In this document: positions 1 through 7,709 of the stretch, piece by piece
Numbering within the stretch: position 1 is the first letter of the stretch
Layout: every line of letters starts with the position of its first letter
NCBI GenBank assembly: GCA_036584565.1
Contig: JAZHDF010000076.1
Span: forward strand, 1-47,876
Reading direction: 5' to 3'
Length of the DNA: 47,876 bases
From: UBA9337 sp036584565
GTDB lineage: Bacteria; Patescibacteriota; Minisyncoccia; Moranbacterales; UBA9337
Program-made: the position numbers and the translations under genes
The notes under the pieces: model-generated
Told to the model about the DNA's origin: nothing
The model's database searches: none
What the model saw: only the letters and a program-made list of their open reading frames with translations

Positions 1-52
1 AGATTTAATTAGAATTTTACATAAATATTAATTAGTTTGATGGTCTAGAGCC
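1..52. repeat. Left arm of 52-bp terminal inverted repeat
   Basis: Positions 1-52 are the exact reverse complement of 47823-47874; identity stops at base 53 (T versus A). The repeat is AT-rich and contains no gene. Its position at the very ends of the window suggests either that an assembled contig was cut at a two-copy repeat or that there is a real inverted repeat around the locus. It lies just upstream of the UMP kinase gene on this side and just upstream of the surface-protein gene on the other, so it could also be a shared promoter-region repeat. Confidence 0.9.
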
Positions 53-72
53 TTTTTAAAATTTAAAAAGCA

Positions 73-777
73 ATGCCAAAAGAAGAATTTATCGTTTTAT
101 CTCTGGGAGGATCACTAATCGTTCCGGACGAAATCGATACCGATTTTATTTCAAGGTTTAAAAAAACTATTCTTGAAAAAATAGCCGAGGGCTACAGATT
201 TATCATTGTTACCGGCGGAGGAAAAATTGCCCGTAAATATATCCAAGCGGCCGAAGCGGTGGATGAAACCGATGACGAAGAAAAGGATTGGCTGGGAGTA
301 CACGCCACTCGAATGAACGCTCATTTTATCAAAACAGTCTTTAAAGAATATGCTCATCCACGCATCAATAAAAACCCTCGCACCAAAGAAGATTTATTGG
401 AGCATTTTGCCAAAGGTGAAAAAATAATGGTGGCGGCCGGGTGGCGGCCGGGTTGGTCGACTGATTATGTGGCCACTATTTTAGCAGAAAGATTTGCCGC
501 CAAAAAATTGATAAATTTATCCAATATCGACTATCTTTGTGACAAGGATCCTAATAAATTTGACGACGCTCAAAAAATAAAAGCGATCTCTTGGAATGAT
601 TTTCGCAAGATGGTGGGGGACAAGTGGACTCCCGGTATGAACGCCCCTTTTGATCCGATCGCCTCGCAATTAGCCCAAAAAAATAATTTGGAAGTGGCTA
701 TTATCGGAGGTAAAAACTTGAATAATCTGAAAAGTTATCTTGAAGGAGAAGAGTTTGAAGGAAGTATTATAAAATAG
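73..777 (+). CDS. pyrH: UMP kinase, archaeal-like amino-acid-kinase family
   Basis: Cytoplasmic uridylate kinase, predicted to phosphorylate UMP to UDP with ATP in pyrimidine nucleotide synthesis. The 234-aa length is normal for the family. Seen directly: an N-terminal phosphate-binding segment (SLGGSLIVP, about residues 10-18), a second glycine-rich loop (VTGGGKIAR, about 46-54), and a C-terminal segment with a Thr-Asp rich nucleotide site (GWSTDYVA, NLSNIDY). The compact form resembles archaeal and CPR enzymes more than the proteobacterial hexamer. The ATG at 73 has no clear Shine-Dalgarno site; a short palindrome of A/T runs (about 52-70) lies just upstream. A strong terminator follows at 788-816, so the gene is probably monocistronic or ends an operon that begins outside the window. 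Confidence 0.9.
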   Translation: MPKEEFIVLSLGGSLIVPDEIDTDFISRFKKTILEKIAEGYRFIIVTGGGKIARKYIQAAEAVDETDDEEKDWLGVHATRMNAHFIKTVFKEYAHPRINKNPRTKEDLLEHFAKGEKIMVAAGWRPGWSTDYVATILAERFAAKKLINLSNIDYLCDKDPNKFDDAQKIKAISWNDFRKMVGDKWTPGMNAPFDPIASQLAQKNNLEVAIIGGKNLNNLKSYLEGEEFEGSIIK

Positions 778-787
778 AAACGATTAT

Positions 788-816
788 AAAAACCGCTTAG
801 CGCATAAGCGGTTTTT
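788..816 (+). terminator. Rho-independent terminator after pyrH
   Basis: A perfect 12-bp stem (788-799 with 805-816) with a 5-nt loop ends in a T run, ten bases after the pyrH stop codon. Confidence 0.9.
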
Positions 817-817
817 G

Positions 818-826
818 TGTTATAAT
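818..826 (+). promoter_or_regulatory. Extended -10 promoter for the 852-2765 gene pair
   Basis: TGTTATAAT at 818-826 matches an extended -10 element (TGnTATAAT) directly after the pyrH terminator and 25 bases before the next ATG. No good -35 is visible because the terminator stem occupies that place, which fits an extended -10 promoter. Confidence 0.55.
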
Positions 827-851
827 TTAAAAAAATAAAAACCTCAAAAAA

Positions 852-1679
852 ATGAATAAAAAAATATCTATATTCATAACAATTGTTTTTATTCTTTCAT
901 CTCTACAAAAGGCTCAAGCTATCGGAGATGAAAAGATAATATTTCTTCATCATTCAACGGGGAGTGGGGTTTATTCCGGAGGAGGAGTGCCTGGTTGGTT
1001 TTCTTCTTATAATTCAAACAATCTCACTCAATATCAAATAAGCGAACGCTCCTACCCAACTACGCCCTATCCCTGGAACAACTACCCTTATGATTATTGG
1101 AATCTCTGGATAAACGGCGCTTGTAATTCCAGCGATCCGGATATTGAATGCATGAATACTTTGACTCAAGACTACGATGTTATTATTTACAAACATTGTT
1201 TTCCGGGAGCGGCTGTTTTGGCCGATACCGGCAGTCCTTCAATAAGTTCGAGCAGGAAATCATTGGAAAATTATAAGCTTCAATATCGCGCCTTGCGAGA
1301 TATGATGGATGATTATCCCGATAATATTTTTATCCTTTGGACTTTGGCCCCATTGCATCGATTAGCCTCCAATGACAACGATGCGGCCAGAGCCAAACAA
1401 TTTGTAGATTGGGTAAAGGGGGATTTCTTAACCGAGGATAGTCAGCCTCATTCCAATATTTATATTTTTGATTTTTGGGGCAATGCCGCCGGAACGGATA
1501 ATTATCTAAAATATGAATATGAGATTAGTCATTCTAGCAGTGACTCGCACCCCAATACTTTAGCCAATCAAACTATCGGCTCTGTTTTTGCTCAATTTAT
1601 AGTAGATGCAATCGAAGATTTTAGTGGAGAAGAAGATATAAATCCACCCAACAGTCCTCAGGGATTAAGCATATTATAA
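852..1679 (+). CDS. Secreted SGNH-hydrolase-like protein of unknown function
   Basis: A 275-aa protein with a clear signal peptide (residues 1-23, cleavage near AQA-IG). The mature part opens with a beta strand and a His-His-Ser-Thr-Gly turn (IIFLHHSTGSG, about 29-39) and ends its domain with DSHPN about 45 residues from the C-terminus. A nucleophile loop followed by a late Asp-x-His pair recalls the SGNH/GDSL fold, but the family assignment is inference. The exported substrate is unknown; a cell-surface carbohydrate is a reasonable guess. The protein stops abruptly after PPNSPQGLSIL, which looks like the first strand of an Fn3-like linker and closely resembles the end of the next protein. 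The next ATG is 3 bases after the stop, so both genes form one operon from the promoter at 818. Confidence 0.65.
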   Translation: MNKKISIFITIVFILSSLQKAQAIGDEKIIFLHHSTGSGVYSGGGVPGWFSSYNSNNLTQYQISERSYPTTPYPWNNYPYDYWNLWINGACNSSDPDIECMNTLTQDYDVIIYKHCFPGAAVLADTGSPSISSSRKSLENYKLQYRALRDMMDDYPDNIFILWTLAPLHRLASNDNDAARAKQFVDWVKGDFLTEDSQPHSNIYIFDFWGNAAGTDNYLKYEYEISHSSSDSHPNTLANQTIGSVFAQFIVDAIEDFSGEEDINPPNSPQGLSIL

Positions 1680-1682
1680 AAC

Positions 1683-2765
1683 ATGAAAAAAATAAAAATA
1701 TTCTTCTTTTTAATAATGTTATTTTTAACCAATAGACTATGGGCAGCTACACCCGAAGTTTTTTCTGTTTCAGAAAATCCAATCGATGGTCAAACTTTAA
1801 CCATATCGGGATCCAATATGGTCGATCATAATACCGCAAATTGGAATATGAACGGCACCGATTGGAATTTCGAAGGCGCTGGCTATATAGTGGACGGTTA
1901 TGATGTTCCGACCGAAGATAATATGGGGCTTTGTGCCGAACCAGCCTATGCGGGGATAAGTTACGACAGTTCAGTTAAATTAATGGGTGCAAAAAGCATA
2001 AGATTTCATCAGCAAGGAGCTTTTTCCGGTCCCGGAGTGGGAGGTTGTTACGTTTATGCTACACCTTCCCCGGTAGTTGGCGATGATATTTATGTTAGCG
2101 GCTATGTGAGATATGACTCTTCGGCCGGGGGTGATGAATGGCCGGATAATTATCTAAAATTATTTTTAGCCTTAGGGGGTCCGACAGAAAATCTATTATA
2201 CTTTCAACCCGATTCCCGCCTTGATGGCGGGGGTCCGGCTTCTCGTTTTTTGATGTATGAAAACAATACTTCCACCTATGGGGATATTCCCGGCGGACCG
2301 ATTAAAAATAATCGCTGGTACTATATTGAGGCTTACTATAAAAATTCTTCTCCCAAAAGATACCAAGCTTGGATTGACGGAGTACAAATCGGAGATTGGG
2401 TTCCGACGGGCAATATTAATTCTCCTTGGTACTTCGATCTTGGCATGATTAATATGTCGGAAACATCCCCTACTTTTGATATGAAATTAAATATTGACAG
2501 ATTTGTAGTGGCCTCTTCCCGAATCTATCCGGCCTCAACTATAGAAATAGGCAACCATCCGAATTACGAGGAAGGCGTTATTAGATACCAAGAGCCTGTT
2601 TTTTTGAGTGATAATTCTATTCAAATAAAAGTCAACCTGGAAGGCTTGGGGGAGGGACCTTATTATTTATGGATTACAAACAACAAACAAGAAAGATCCG
2701 CATATTATTTTTTAGGTACCGAAGATAACTACCCAAACGCTCCGACTGGCTTAAATATTTTGTAA
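1683..2765 (+). CDS. Secreted IPT-like/concanavalin-fold surface protein
   Basis: A 360-aa exported protein with signal peptide (residues 1-21, ending WA-A). The start of the mature chain (PEVFSVSENPIDGQTLTISGSN) resembles the first strands of an IPT/TIG Ig-like domain. Residues about 60-285 read as a beta-sandwich of the LamG/polysaccharide-lyase kind (RYDSSAGGDEW, NNRWYYIEAYYK, YQAWIDGVQIG), which commonly binds or cleaves glycans. A second Ig-like stretch follows (about 290-345). No catalytic residues can be named. The C-terminus, YPNAPTGLNIL, repeats the ending of the preceding protein. The gene sits 3 bases after its partner and is followed by a terminator. Confidence 0.65.
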   Translation: MKKIKIFFFLIMLFLTNRLWAATPEVFSVSENPIDGQTLTISGSNMVDHNTANWNMNGTDWNFEGAGYIVDGYDVPTEDNMGLCAEPAYAGISYDSSVKLMGAKSIRFHQQGAFSGPGVGGCYVYATPSPVVGDDIYVSGYVRYDSSAGGDEWPDNYLKLFLALGGPTENLLYFQPDSRLDGGGPASRFLMYENNTSTYGDIPGGPIKNNRWYYIEAYYKNSSPKRYQAWIDGVQIGDWVPTGNINSPWYFDLGMINMSETSPTFDMKLNIDRFVVASSRIYPASTIEIGNHPNYEEGVIRYQEPVFLSDNSIQIKVNLEGLGEGPYYLWITNNKQERSAYYFLGTEDNYPNAPTGLNIL

Positions 2766-2788
2766 TTTACCGTCAACTTAAATTTTTA

Positions 2789-2821
2789 AAAACCCTCTCG
2801 GAATTTATCCGAGAGGGTTTT
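2789..2821 (+). terminator. Terminator after the secreted-protein pair
   Basis: A perfect 14-bp stem (2789-2802 with 2808-2821) with a 5-nt loop. The A run before and T run after would let it work in both directions; the minus-strand gene 2805-2990 ends inside it. Confidence 0.85.
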
Positions 2822-2990
2822 GAGAATCTCTTTTTTCATCAATTCTAAGTCTCAGTCCAAATATAAAAAGAAAAAAATAAAGACCGAAACAGAAACCACT
2901 CAAAAGATCAAAACCAAAGAGATAAACCAACCAAGCCTGCAGTGAGGAAAAAACTCCCGCAAAAATAAAAATCAGAGAAGATAAATTCAT
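2805..2990 (-). CDS. Small two-helix membrane protein
   Basis: A 61-aa ORF with a strong Shine-Dalgarno site: AAAAGGAG lies 6 bases before the ATG at 2990. Two hydrophobic helices (about residues 4-20 and 22-45) are followed by a short basic tail (RLRIDEKRD). No family recognised. It starts 12 bases after the stop of the nuclease gene at 3003 and is probably co-transcribed with it. Its last codons overlap the bidirectional terminator. Confidence 0.6.
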   Translation of the reverse strand: MNLSSLIFIFAGVFSSLQAWLVYLFGFDLLSGFCFGLYFFLFIFGLRLRIDEKRDSQNPLG

Positions 2991-3002
2991 CGGAAACTCC
3001 TT

Positions 3003-4118
3003 TTAAATTTGTTTCTTGACACTAAAACCGAAAGATTCTCGGTCTAGTTCTTTGGTTTCCTCCAGCATTTTTTTCGTTTGAGGCGATAGAGCGGGCAAAA
3101 TATTTTTTAGCGCGGTGGCGCTTACTTTGTTTACCTCCTCCCATTTACCTAAAGGGGAGAGAATTTCTCTTAGTTTAGCCTCGTTATATTTATAAGTCTT
3201 TTTTAATGTTCTGGCAATAACTCCTTCTTCCGAGAAAACTCTTTCCACTCCTTCTTGGTCCATATATTGAGAAACAATTTCTTGCAATTCGGCAATTTTG
3301 ACTCGGAGATGTTTGGCCTCATCCTTGGCCGCGATATAATCGACTATGGCTTTATTTATTTCTTCGGTGTCGATTTTTCTTTTTTCTTTGAATTTATGTC
3401 GCCACATCGGACAAAGATGTTGAAAATCGCACCAATCGCAAAGAGGGGTGATGGTCGGAGAAAAATCGCTTTCGTTTATTTTTTCAATTACTTCCAAAAA
3501 AGTCTTTTCGACATTTTTTAAATCCTCCTCGGTCCGAGTGGAGCTCAATTTGGCTCCGTGTTTGACAAAGTACAAACTCACTTTAATTTTATCCAAATTT
3601 TTTCTTTCTTCCGGATAACGATTCAAGAAAGCTTGCAAATAAATGGTCAACTGAATGTCGTTATCGACTTTTTCTTGCGAAGGCATTTTTCGGGCGGTTT
3701 TATAATCGATTATTTCATAACCGTCTTCGGTGCGATCGATCCTATCAATTATCCCACTGACCGTATGATCACCAAGTTTTATCTGAAAAGAGCTTTCCAA
3801 AGCGACAATATTAACTCGAGCAATATCATTATCATTGTAATAACGACGGATGATCTCCACTCCTTGAGAAAAAGCGGCGCGTTCTTCTAATTCGTTTTCC
3901 CAGACATCGCTGTTCCAGTTTTTGGAAAAATGATCCAAGGCCTGCTCCATGGAAGGGGAGAGGATGCCCGGAGTATGGATAAAATTCAAGGTGGAGTGAA
4001 CCAAAGTTCCAAAAACCGCCTCCTTGGATTTGGGAGTTTTTATTCTATCGATATATTGAAATTTATATTTTAGGGGACAATTTTGATAGGCGTTGAGAGC
4101 CGAATAAGATATGCGCAT
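3003..4118 (-). CDS. PD-(D/E)XK nuclease, Cas4/AddB-like with Fe-S cysteines
   Basis: A 371-aa predicted DNA exonuclease of the RecB-nuclease superfamily. Seen directly: an N-terminal cysteine (YQNCPLKYKF), the GTLVHSTLNF His motif, a GIIDRID strand, EIIDYKT as the Asp/Lys core, QLTIYLQAF as the following helix, and a C-terminal cysteine cluster (CDWCDFQHLC). The four cysteines match the 4Fe-4S arrangement of Cas4 and AddB. A 49-residue N-terminal extension up to 4265 is possible in frame, but it lacks family features and crosses the start of the divergent gene at 4218, so MRISYS at 4118 is preferred. There are no Cas genes nearby, so a role in repair or DNA processing is more likely than CRISPR adaptation. 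Confidence 0.85.
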   Translation of the reverse strand: MRISYSALNAYQNCPLKYKFQYIDRIKTPKSKEAVFGTLVHSTLNFIHTPGILSPSMEQALDHFSKNWNSDVWENELEERAAFSQGVEIIRRYYNDNDIARVNIVALESSFQIKLGDHTVSGIIDRIDRTEDGYEIIDYKTARKMPSQEKVDNDIQLTIYLQAFLNRYPEERKNLDKIKVSLYFVKHGAKLSSTRTEEDLKNVEKTFLEVIEKINESDFSPTITPLCDWCDFQHLCPMWRHKFKEKRKIDTEEINKAIVDYIAAKDEAKHLRVKIAELQEIVSQYMDQEGVERVFSEEGVIARTLKKTYKYNEAKLREILSPLGKWEEVNKVSATALKNILPALSPQTKKMLEETKELDRESFGFSVKKQI

Positions 4119-4217
4119 ATTTTTGACTGATAAGACAAAAGCTTGATTTTTAAAAAAATAAAAACTAAGATATAAATAAGTTCTTCCGATAAAAAATAAG
4201 AAAAAAGGAGAATCGCA

Positions 4218-4403
4218 ATGAGTCTGCACACCGATCCGAAAATTACGATAAATCAGATTAAGCAAGGTAAAATAACCGGGGTAAGAGCTATAACCGAGGT
4301 AAACAATTTAATCGCCGAATTCACCTCGGGAATTTTTACCCTAAAGCAAGTGGGTCTTCGGAACTTTAAAGAATTGGAAAGATTGAAGAAAAGAGGTTCA
4401 TGA
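4218..4403 (+). CDS. Small hypothetical protein with strong RBS
   Basis: A 61-aa ORF with a clear AAAGGAG site 7 bases before the ATG, diverging from the nuclease gene across a 99-bp spacer. The C-terminal half (TLKQVGLRNFKELERLKKRG) weakly resembles a helix-hairpin-helix like that of RNA polymerase alpha CTD; this is only an impression. The stop overlaps the next ATG (ATGA), suggesting translational coupling. Confidence 0.6.
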   Translation: MSLHTDPKITINQIKQGKITGVRAITEVNNLIAEFTSGIFTLKQVGLRNFKELERLKKRGS

Positions 4404-4600
4404 AAAAATATTTTGTCTTTGAAAAACTTGGGCACTGGGAAACTTTCCGGTGTCCTTTTGAATTTAACAAAAAAGCTCTCAATGCAGGACAGGAACGACT
4501 GAATCCCTTGAAAAATATTGTCGGAAAAATAAATTTTTCCCTGTTTTCCAGGTGGGTTTCAATTTTACGTTCATCCGTTCTGAAAGCTTTTTCAATTTAA
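4400..4600 (+). CDS. Possible small basic protein coupled to the previous ORF
   Basis: A 66-aa ORF whose ATG overlaps the upstream stop in an ATGA junction, with AAGAGG a few bases before it. The product is basic with no recognised domain. Context is the only support. The spacer to 4690 holds a 7-bp hairpin (4618-4638) but no convincing terminator. Confidence 0.35.
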   Translation: MKKYFVFEKLGHWETFRCPFEFNKKALNAGQERLNPLKNIVGKINFSLFSRWVSILRSSVLKAFSI

Positions 4601-4689
4601 TCTTACACCACTTTTGTCTTTTCGACAAATCCGAAAAGCTTGAAAAAAATAGGTTTATAAATTATCATAAAATCAAATAAAATCAGTTT

Positions 4690-5196
4690 ATGAAAAAAAT
4701 AATCACCGTCAACGACAAAATGCAGAAAGGTTATCGTTATGAATTGGTCGAACCGACGGGTAAAAATTTTCATCCCGATTTTAAGACCGAATTGACCCCT
4801 CGGCAAATGTTGGCATTGGGGATTTTTGGTGGCAAATACATGACCGATTGCCAAAAAGAATTTCCGCCGGAATGGTTTAAAAAAGCCAAATTGTGCAGCA
4901 AAAAACATGATCCGGAGTTAAATTATTTCGGAGTAAACGCCTCTCAGCCTCTTTCGGTTTGGAGAAAAAAAGGTTGGATCTACAAAGATGATCCGCGAGG
5001 CTGGTTTCAATGGTATTGTCGTTATTATCTGGGCAGACGCATTCCCGCCGAAGATTACCGCCAGATCAAAAGATGGAAAGCCATCGCCAGACATATCGGA
5101 GCCCTAAAAAGAAATTGTCATCCCGGCGATTTAAGTTGTCGCCCTCGACAACGCCAAGCTCTCTTGCATTGGGCCTATGATTCGCGTAAGATGTAA
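4690..5196 (+). CDS. Conserved 168-aa protein of unknown function
   Basis: A dense, aromatic-rich protein whose blocks look strongly constrained: LTPRQMLALGIFGGKYMTDC, FGVNASQPLS, DPRGWFQWYCRYYLGRR, EDYRQIKRWKAIARHIG, RQRQALLHWAYDS. I recall similar sequences in diverse bacteria and algae as an uncharacterised family, but I cannot name it. It has no signal peptide or membrane segment. The Arg/Trp/Tyr-rich blocks suggest nucleic-acid or nucleotide binding (inference). It ends 4 bases before the preferred rlmN start, so the two are probably one operon. Confidence 0.75.
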   Translation: MKKIITVNDKMQKGYRYELVEPTGKNFHPDFKTELTPRQMLALGIFGGKYMTDCQKEFPPEWFKKAKLCSKKHDPELNYFGVNASQPLSVWRKKGWIYKDDPRGWFQWYCRYYLGRRIPAEDYRQIKRWKAIARHIGALKRNCHPGDLSCRPRQRQALLHWAYDSRKM

Positions 5197-5200
5197 TGAT

Positions 5201-6232
5201 ATGAATATCACAAAATTGGAAGAAATTCTGCAAAAGAAAAATACTCCCGATTATCGCAAGAAACAAATAATTAGGGCTGTTTTTGACGAGGCGGCGCCTT
5301 CCTTTTTGGATATAACCAACTTACCGCTTGATTTGAGAATTTATCTTAACGATGAACTCAAAATATTACCCTTCGAGGTTCCGAAAGTTCTCGTTTCAGA
5401 AGACAAAAGAGCGATAAAAGCTCTTTTAATTTTGGCAGACAAAAGAATGATTGAAACTGTCTTGATTTCCCCCAAGCCGGGAACTTGGTCAGCCTGCATT
5501 TCCTCCCAAGTCGGTTGCTCCTTGGGTTGTCTTTTCTGCGCCACCGGCCGAGGAGGTTTTAAGAGGGATTTGACGGCGGAAGAAATAACCGGGCAAGTCT
5601 TATTCTGGCGACAATATATGAAGAAAAATAAAATAAAGGGCAAATTTGACAATGTGGTTTATATGGGAATGGGAGAGCCTTTTTTAAACTGGGAAAACGT
5701 CAAAAAGAGCATCCAAGAATTGACTGACAAGAACTTATTCGGATTCAAGAATCGAGGCATCTCGGTTTCCACCGCCGGAATTCCGGATAAAATGGAAAAA
5801 TTTTCTTCCGAATTTCCGCAAGCCAATCTGGCTCTTTCCTTGCATTTTGCCGACGATATCAAACGGAGTCATTTTATGAAAATAAATCGCCAATACAACT
5901 TGGGCAAGCTCAGCGAGGTCTTAAAAAAATATCTGACAAAAAACAAGCGCAAAATCTTTATCGAATATATCTTGCTAAAAAATATCAACGATACTCCCGA
6001 AGACGCTCGCAATCTGGTCAAATTTTTGCGTCGCGTGGGTAATCAAAAACTTCTACATATCAACCTTATCCGCTACAATGCGGTGGATTTCGGTTTGAGC
6101 GCTTCTTCTCGGGAAACCACGCGTCATTTCAAATTCCTCTTGGAAAAAGAACGGGTTTCTTGCACTATCCGCAAAAGTCTGGGCGAAGATATCGAGGGCG
6201 CTTGCGGTCAATTGGCCGGAAATCGCGAATAA
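5201..6232 (+). CDS. rlmN: Dual-specificity 23S rRNA/tRNA A2503/A37 methyltransferase RlmN
   Basis: Radical-SAM enzyme that places a C2 methyl group on adenine 2503 of 23S rRNA (and A37 of some tRNAs). Seen directly: the 4Fe-4S cluster motif CSLGCLFC (Cys106, 110, 113), the SAM-binding YMGMGEP block, ENVKKSI, and the late GEDIEGACGQL with the catalytic acceptor Cys at about 335. The 343-aa length is normal. The frame extends 8 codons upstream to 5177, inside the previous gene, but MNITKL at 5201 is the better start by family length. RlmN is a standard house-keeping gene. Confidence 0.95.
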   Translation: MNITKLEEILQKKNTPDYRKKQIIRAVFDEAAPSFLDITNLPLDLRIYLNDELKILPFEVPKVLVSEDKRAIKALLILADKRMIETVLISPKPGTWSACISSQVGCSLGCLFCATGRGGFKRDLTAEEITGQVLFWRQYMKKNKIKGKFDNVVYMGMGEPFLNWENVKKSIQELTDKNLFGFKNRGISVSTAGIPDKMEKFSSEFPQANLALSLHFADDIKRSHFMKINRQYNLGKLSEVLKKYLTKNKRKIFIEYILLKNINDTPEDARNLVKFLRRVGNQKLLHINLIRYNAVDFGLSASSRETTRHFKFLLEKERVSCTIRKSLGEDIEGACGQLAGNRE

Positions 6233-6246
6233 CTCTCCTTTAACTA

Positions 6247-6274
6247 TTGCATAAATTCAAAAAAGAATTATAAT
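6247..6274 (+). promoter_or_regulatory. Sigma-70-like promoter
   Basis: TTGCAT (6247-6252) and TATAAT (6269-6274) are separated by 16 bases, about 50 bases upstream of the ATG at 6324, which also has AAGGAG in its leader. Confidence 0.6.
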
Positions 6275-6323
6275 TCATTTTGATTCTTTGAAAACCAAAA
6301 AACAACCATAAGGAGCAAAAAAG

Positions 6324-6746
6324 ATGTTTTCTTTGGTCGATGCGCTTGAGATGAGCAGAGTCTTTCCAATGGAAAGGAAAGAAGAAGTCATTGTTTTTTT
6401 GGCCGGGATTCCCGAGGAGAAATTCGGTTCTCTGGATTATCTGTGCAAAAACATTTTGCCAAATTATAATACTTATGACAAAAAATTCCAGCCGGAAAGG
6501 ACTCTTATGACTTCTTACGTAACAAATTTGGTCGGAAAAGGCTTCATCTCAAAAAGAGAGCCGCCTTTTGATCCGACCGAACGTGAAGAATTCTCCAAAA
6601 AGGTGGTGGGTGAAATTATCAATAAAGGACCCAGGAAAACCAAATCGGTTTTTGCTTTGACCAAAAGCGGGCGAGAGGAATTTGAAAAAATAAAGAAAAA
6701 ATATTCCGGAGGCTTGAAAGATGAAAAAAAATCCGAAGAAGGCTAA
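6324..6746 (+). CDS. Winged-helix-like hypothetical protein
   Basis: A 140-aa protein preceded by TAAGGAG 8 bases before its ATG. The middle (RTLMTSYVTNLVGKGFISKREPP) and the following strand pair with SVFALTKSGREEFEKIKKKY resemble a winged helix with a beta wing and C-terminal helix, as in small transcription regulators. No inducer or effector domain is visible. It overlaps the next gene by 26 bases, so the two are probably made together. Confidence 0.6.
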   Translation: MFSLVDALEMSRVFPMERKEEVIVFLAGIPEEKFGSLDYLCKNILPNYNTYDKKFQPERTLMTSYVTNLVGKGFISKREPPFDPTEREEFSKKVVGEIINKGPRKTKSVFALTKSGREEFEKIKKKYSGGLKDEKKSEEG

Positions 6747-7185
6747 AGATAAAAAAGAAAACCCAACACTGGTGGGAATAGTCGGATTTATTTTAGAAAA
6801 AAATCTCTTCAAGAAAAACAAAAGGAGAGCCTTTTTTCTCTTGCTGAGTTTGGCTCCCTGTGGAAAATATGTCTCTAAGTTTTTTATCCGAGACAAAATC
6901 GAGGAGGCCATCCTATTCGGATTTTTGAGCGAAGAAATTTATCCGATTTTGGGGGATCATTATTATGAAAATATTCACACTTATTTCCACCCACTGGTAG
7001 AAAAAGGCCTCATCGAAAAAATCGACCTCAGTCAGAGCAATTCCCTGGCTTTCTGTCGAAATTGCGCAAAAAATGTCCGGGGTTCTTATATTCCTTGTCC
7101 CAAAAACAGAACCCAGATTTTTTACCGAATCGCCAAGGGCCGAGGTGAAAGAAAATTGCTTGAAATTCTCGAAGGAAAAGTTTGA
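6721..7185 (+). CDS. Hypothetical protein with a Cys cluster, partner of the 6324 gene
   Basis: A 154-aa protein with a very lysine-rich N-terminus (about 1-36), a helical centre, an HTYFHPLVEKGLIEKID segment reminiscent of a winged-helix recognition helix, and CRNCAKNVRGSYIPCP near residues 113-128, a possible metal site. It ends with another wing-like strand and helix (IFYRIAKGRGERKLLEIL). The shared architecture with the previous protein suggests a related pair. The start inside the upstream gene is supported only by the frame and an AAAG leader. Confidence 0.55.
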   Translation: MKKNPKKAKDKKENPTLVGIVGFILEKNLFKKNKRRAFFLLLSLAPCGKYVSKFFIRDKIEEAILFGFLSEEIYPILGDHYYENIHTYFHPLVEKGLIEKIDLSQSNSLAFCRNCAKNVRGSYIPCPKNRTQIFYRIAKGRGERKLLEILEGKV

Positions 7186-7197
7186 GGAGCTTTTTTA

Positions 7198-7237
7198 GGG
7201 CCGGAACTTCAAAAGAAGTTTCGGCTCTTATTTTTTG
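7198..7237 (+). terminator. Terminator after the 6324-7185 pair
   Basis: A 13-bp imperfect stem (7198-7210 with 7215-7227), a 4-A loop and a following T-rich tract. Confidence 0.8.
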
Positions 7238-7241
7238 CAAT

Positions 7242-7270
7242 TTGACAAAAATAAAAGATTCAGCTATATT
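7242..7270 (+). promoter_or_regulatory. Consensus promoter of the Fe-S operon
   Basis: TTGACA at 7242-7247 and TATATT at 7265-7270 with exactly 17 bases between. The predicted start point falls inside the operator at 7276-7292. Confidence 0.85.
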
Positions 7271-7275
7271 TAAAG

Positions 7276-7292
7276 CATACTAAAATAGTATG
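7276..7292 (+). promoter_or_regulatory. Dyad operator for the Rrf2-type regulator
   Basis: CATACT-AAAAT-AGTATG is a perfect 6-bp dyad covering the predicted transcription start, 11 bases before the regulator's ATG. The placement implies autorepression by the Rrf2 protein. An 11-base part of it (CTAAAATAGTA) recurs in reverse orientation at 8977-8987. Confidence 0.75.
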
Positions 7293-7303
7293 ATTTAAAT
7301 AAT

Positions 7304-7690
7304 ATGAAGTTTTCCACCAAAGCCGAATACGGCTTGCGCGCTACCGTTTATCTGGCCAAAAATTACCCTTATTTGCGCAGCATCAATGAAATATCTTTGG
7401 AAGAAAAAATTTCCGCCAAATATTTGGAGCAAATTTTTAATTCTTTGCGTCGAGACGGAATAGTCCTGAGTCAAAAAGGTAAGAGCGGGGGATACACCTT
7501 GGCCCGAGATCCTCAAGAAATAAAAGTGGGAGAAATAATTGAAACACTGGAGGGGAAAATAGAACCCTCTAAGTGTAATAGCCCGGCTTGTAAAAATTCC
7601 ACTTGCACCGCCAAGAGAGTTTGGATTAAATTAAGCCGAGAAATTAAGAAAACCTTGGATAATATCAAATTAAGCGATTTAATTAAATAA
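7304..7690 (+). CDS. iscR: Rrf2/IscR-family Fe-S-sensing transcription regulator
   Basis: A 128-aa winged-helix regulator. Seen directly: the family N-terminus (MKFSTKAEYGLRATVYLA), the recognition segment (ISAKYLEQIFNSLRRDGIV, residues about 37-54), the wing (KGKSGGYTLARDP) and three cysteines at 91, 96 and 101, the usual number of cluster ligands in IscR. The predicted role is to sense Fe-S status and repress its own operon through the dyad at 7276. The cysteine desulfurase starts 19 bases downstream. The symbol is by family; a more general Rrf2 label would also be right. Confidence 0.85.
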   Translation: MKFSTKAEYGLRATVYLAKNYPYLRSINEISLEEKISAKYLEQIFNSLRRDGIVLSQKGKSGGYTLARDPQEIKVGEIIETLEGKIEPSKCNSPACKNSTCTAKRVWIKLSREIKKTLDNIKLSDLIK

Positions 7691-7709
7691 CCGATTAAAC
7701 TAAAATATT

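Noticed and set aside
3003..4265. Longer N-terminal form of the PD-(D/E)XK nuclease
   Set aside because: The extra 49 residues have no family match and overlap the well-supported divergent gene with a strong ribosome site at 4218.
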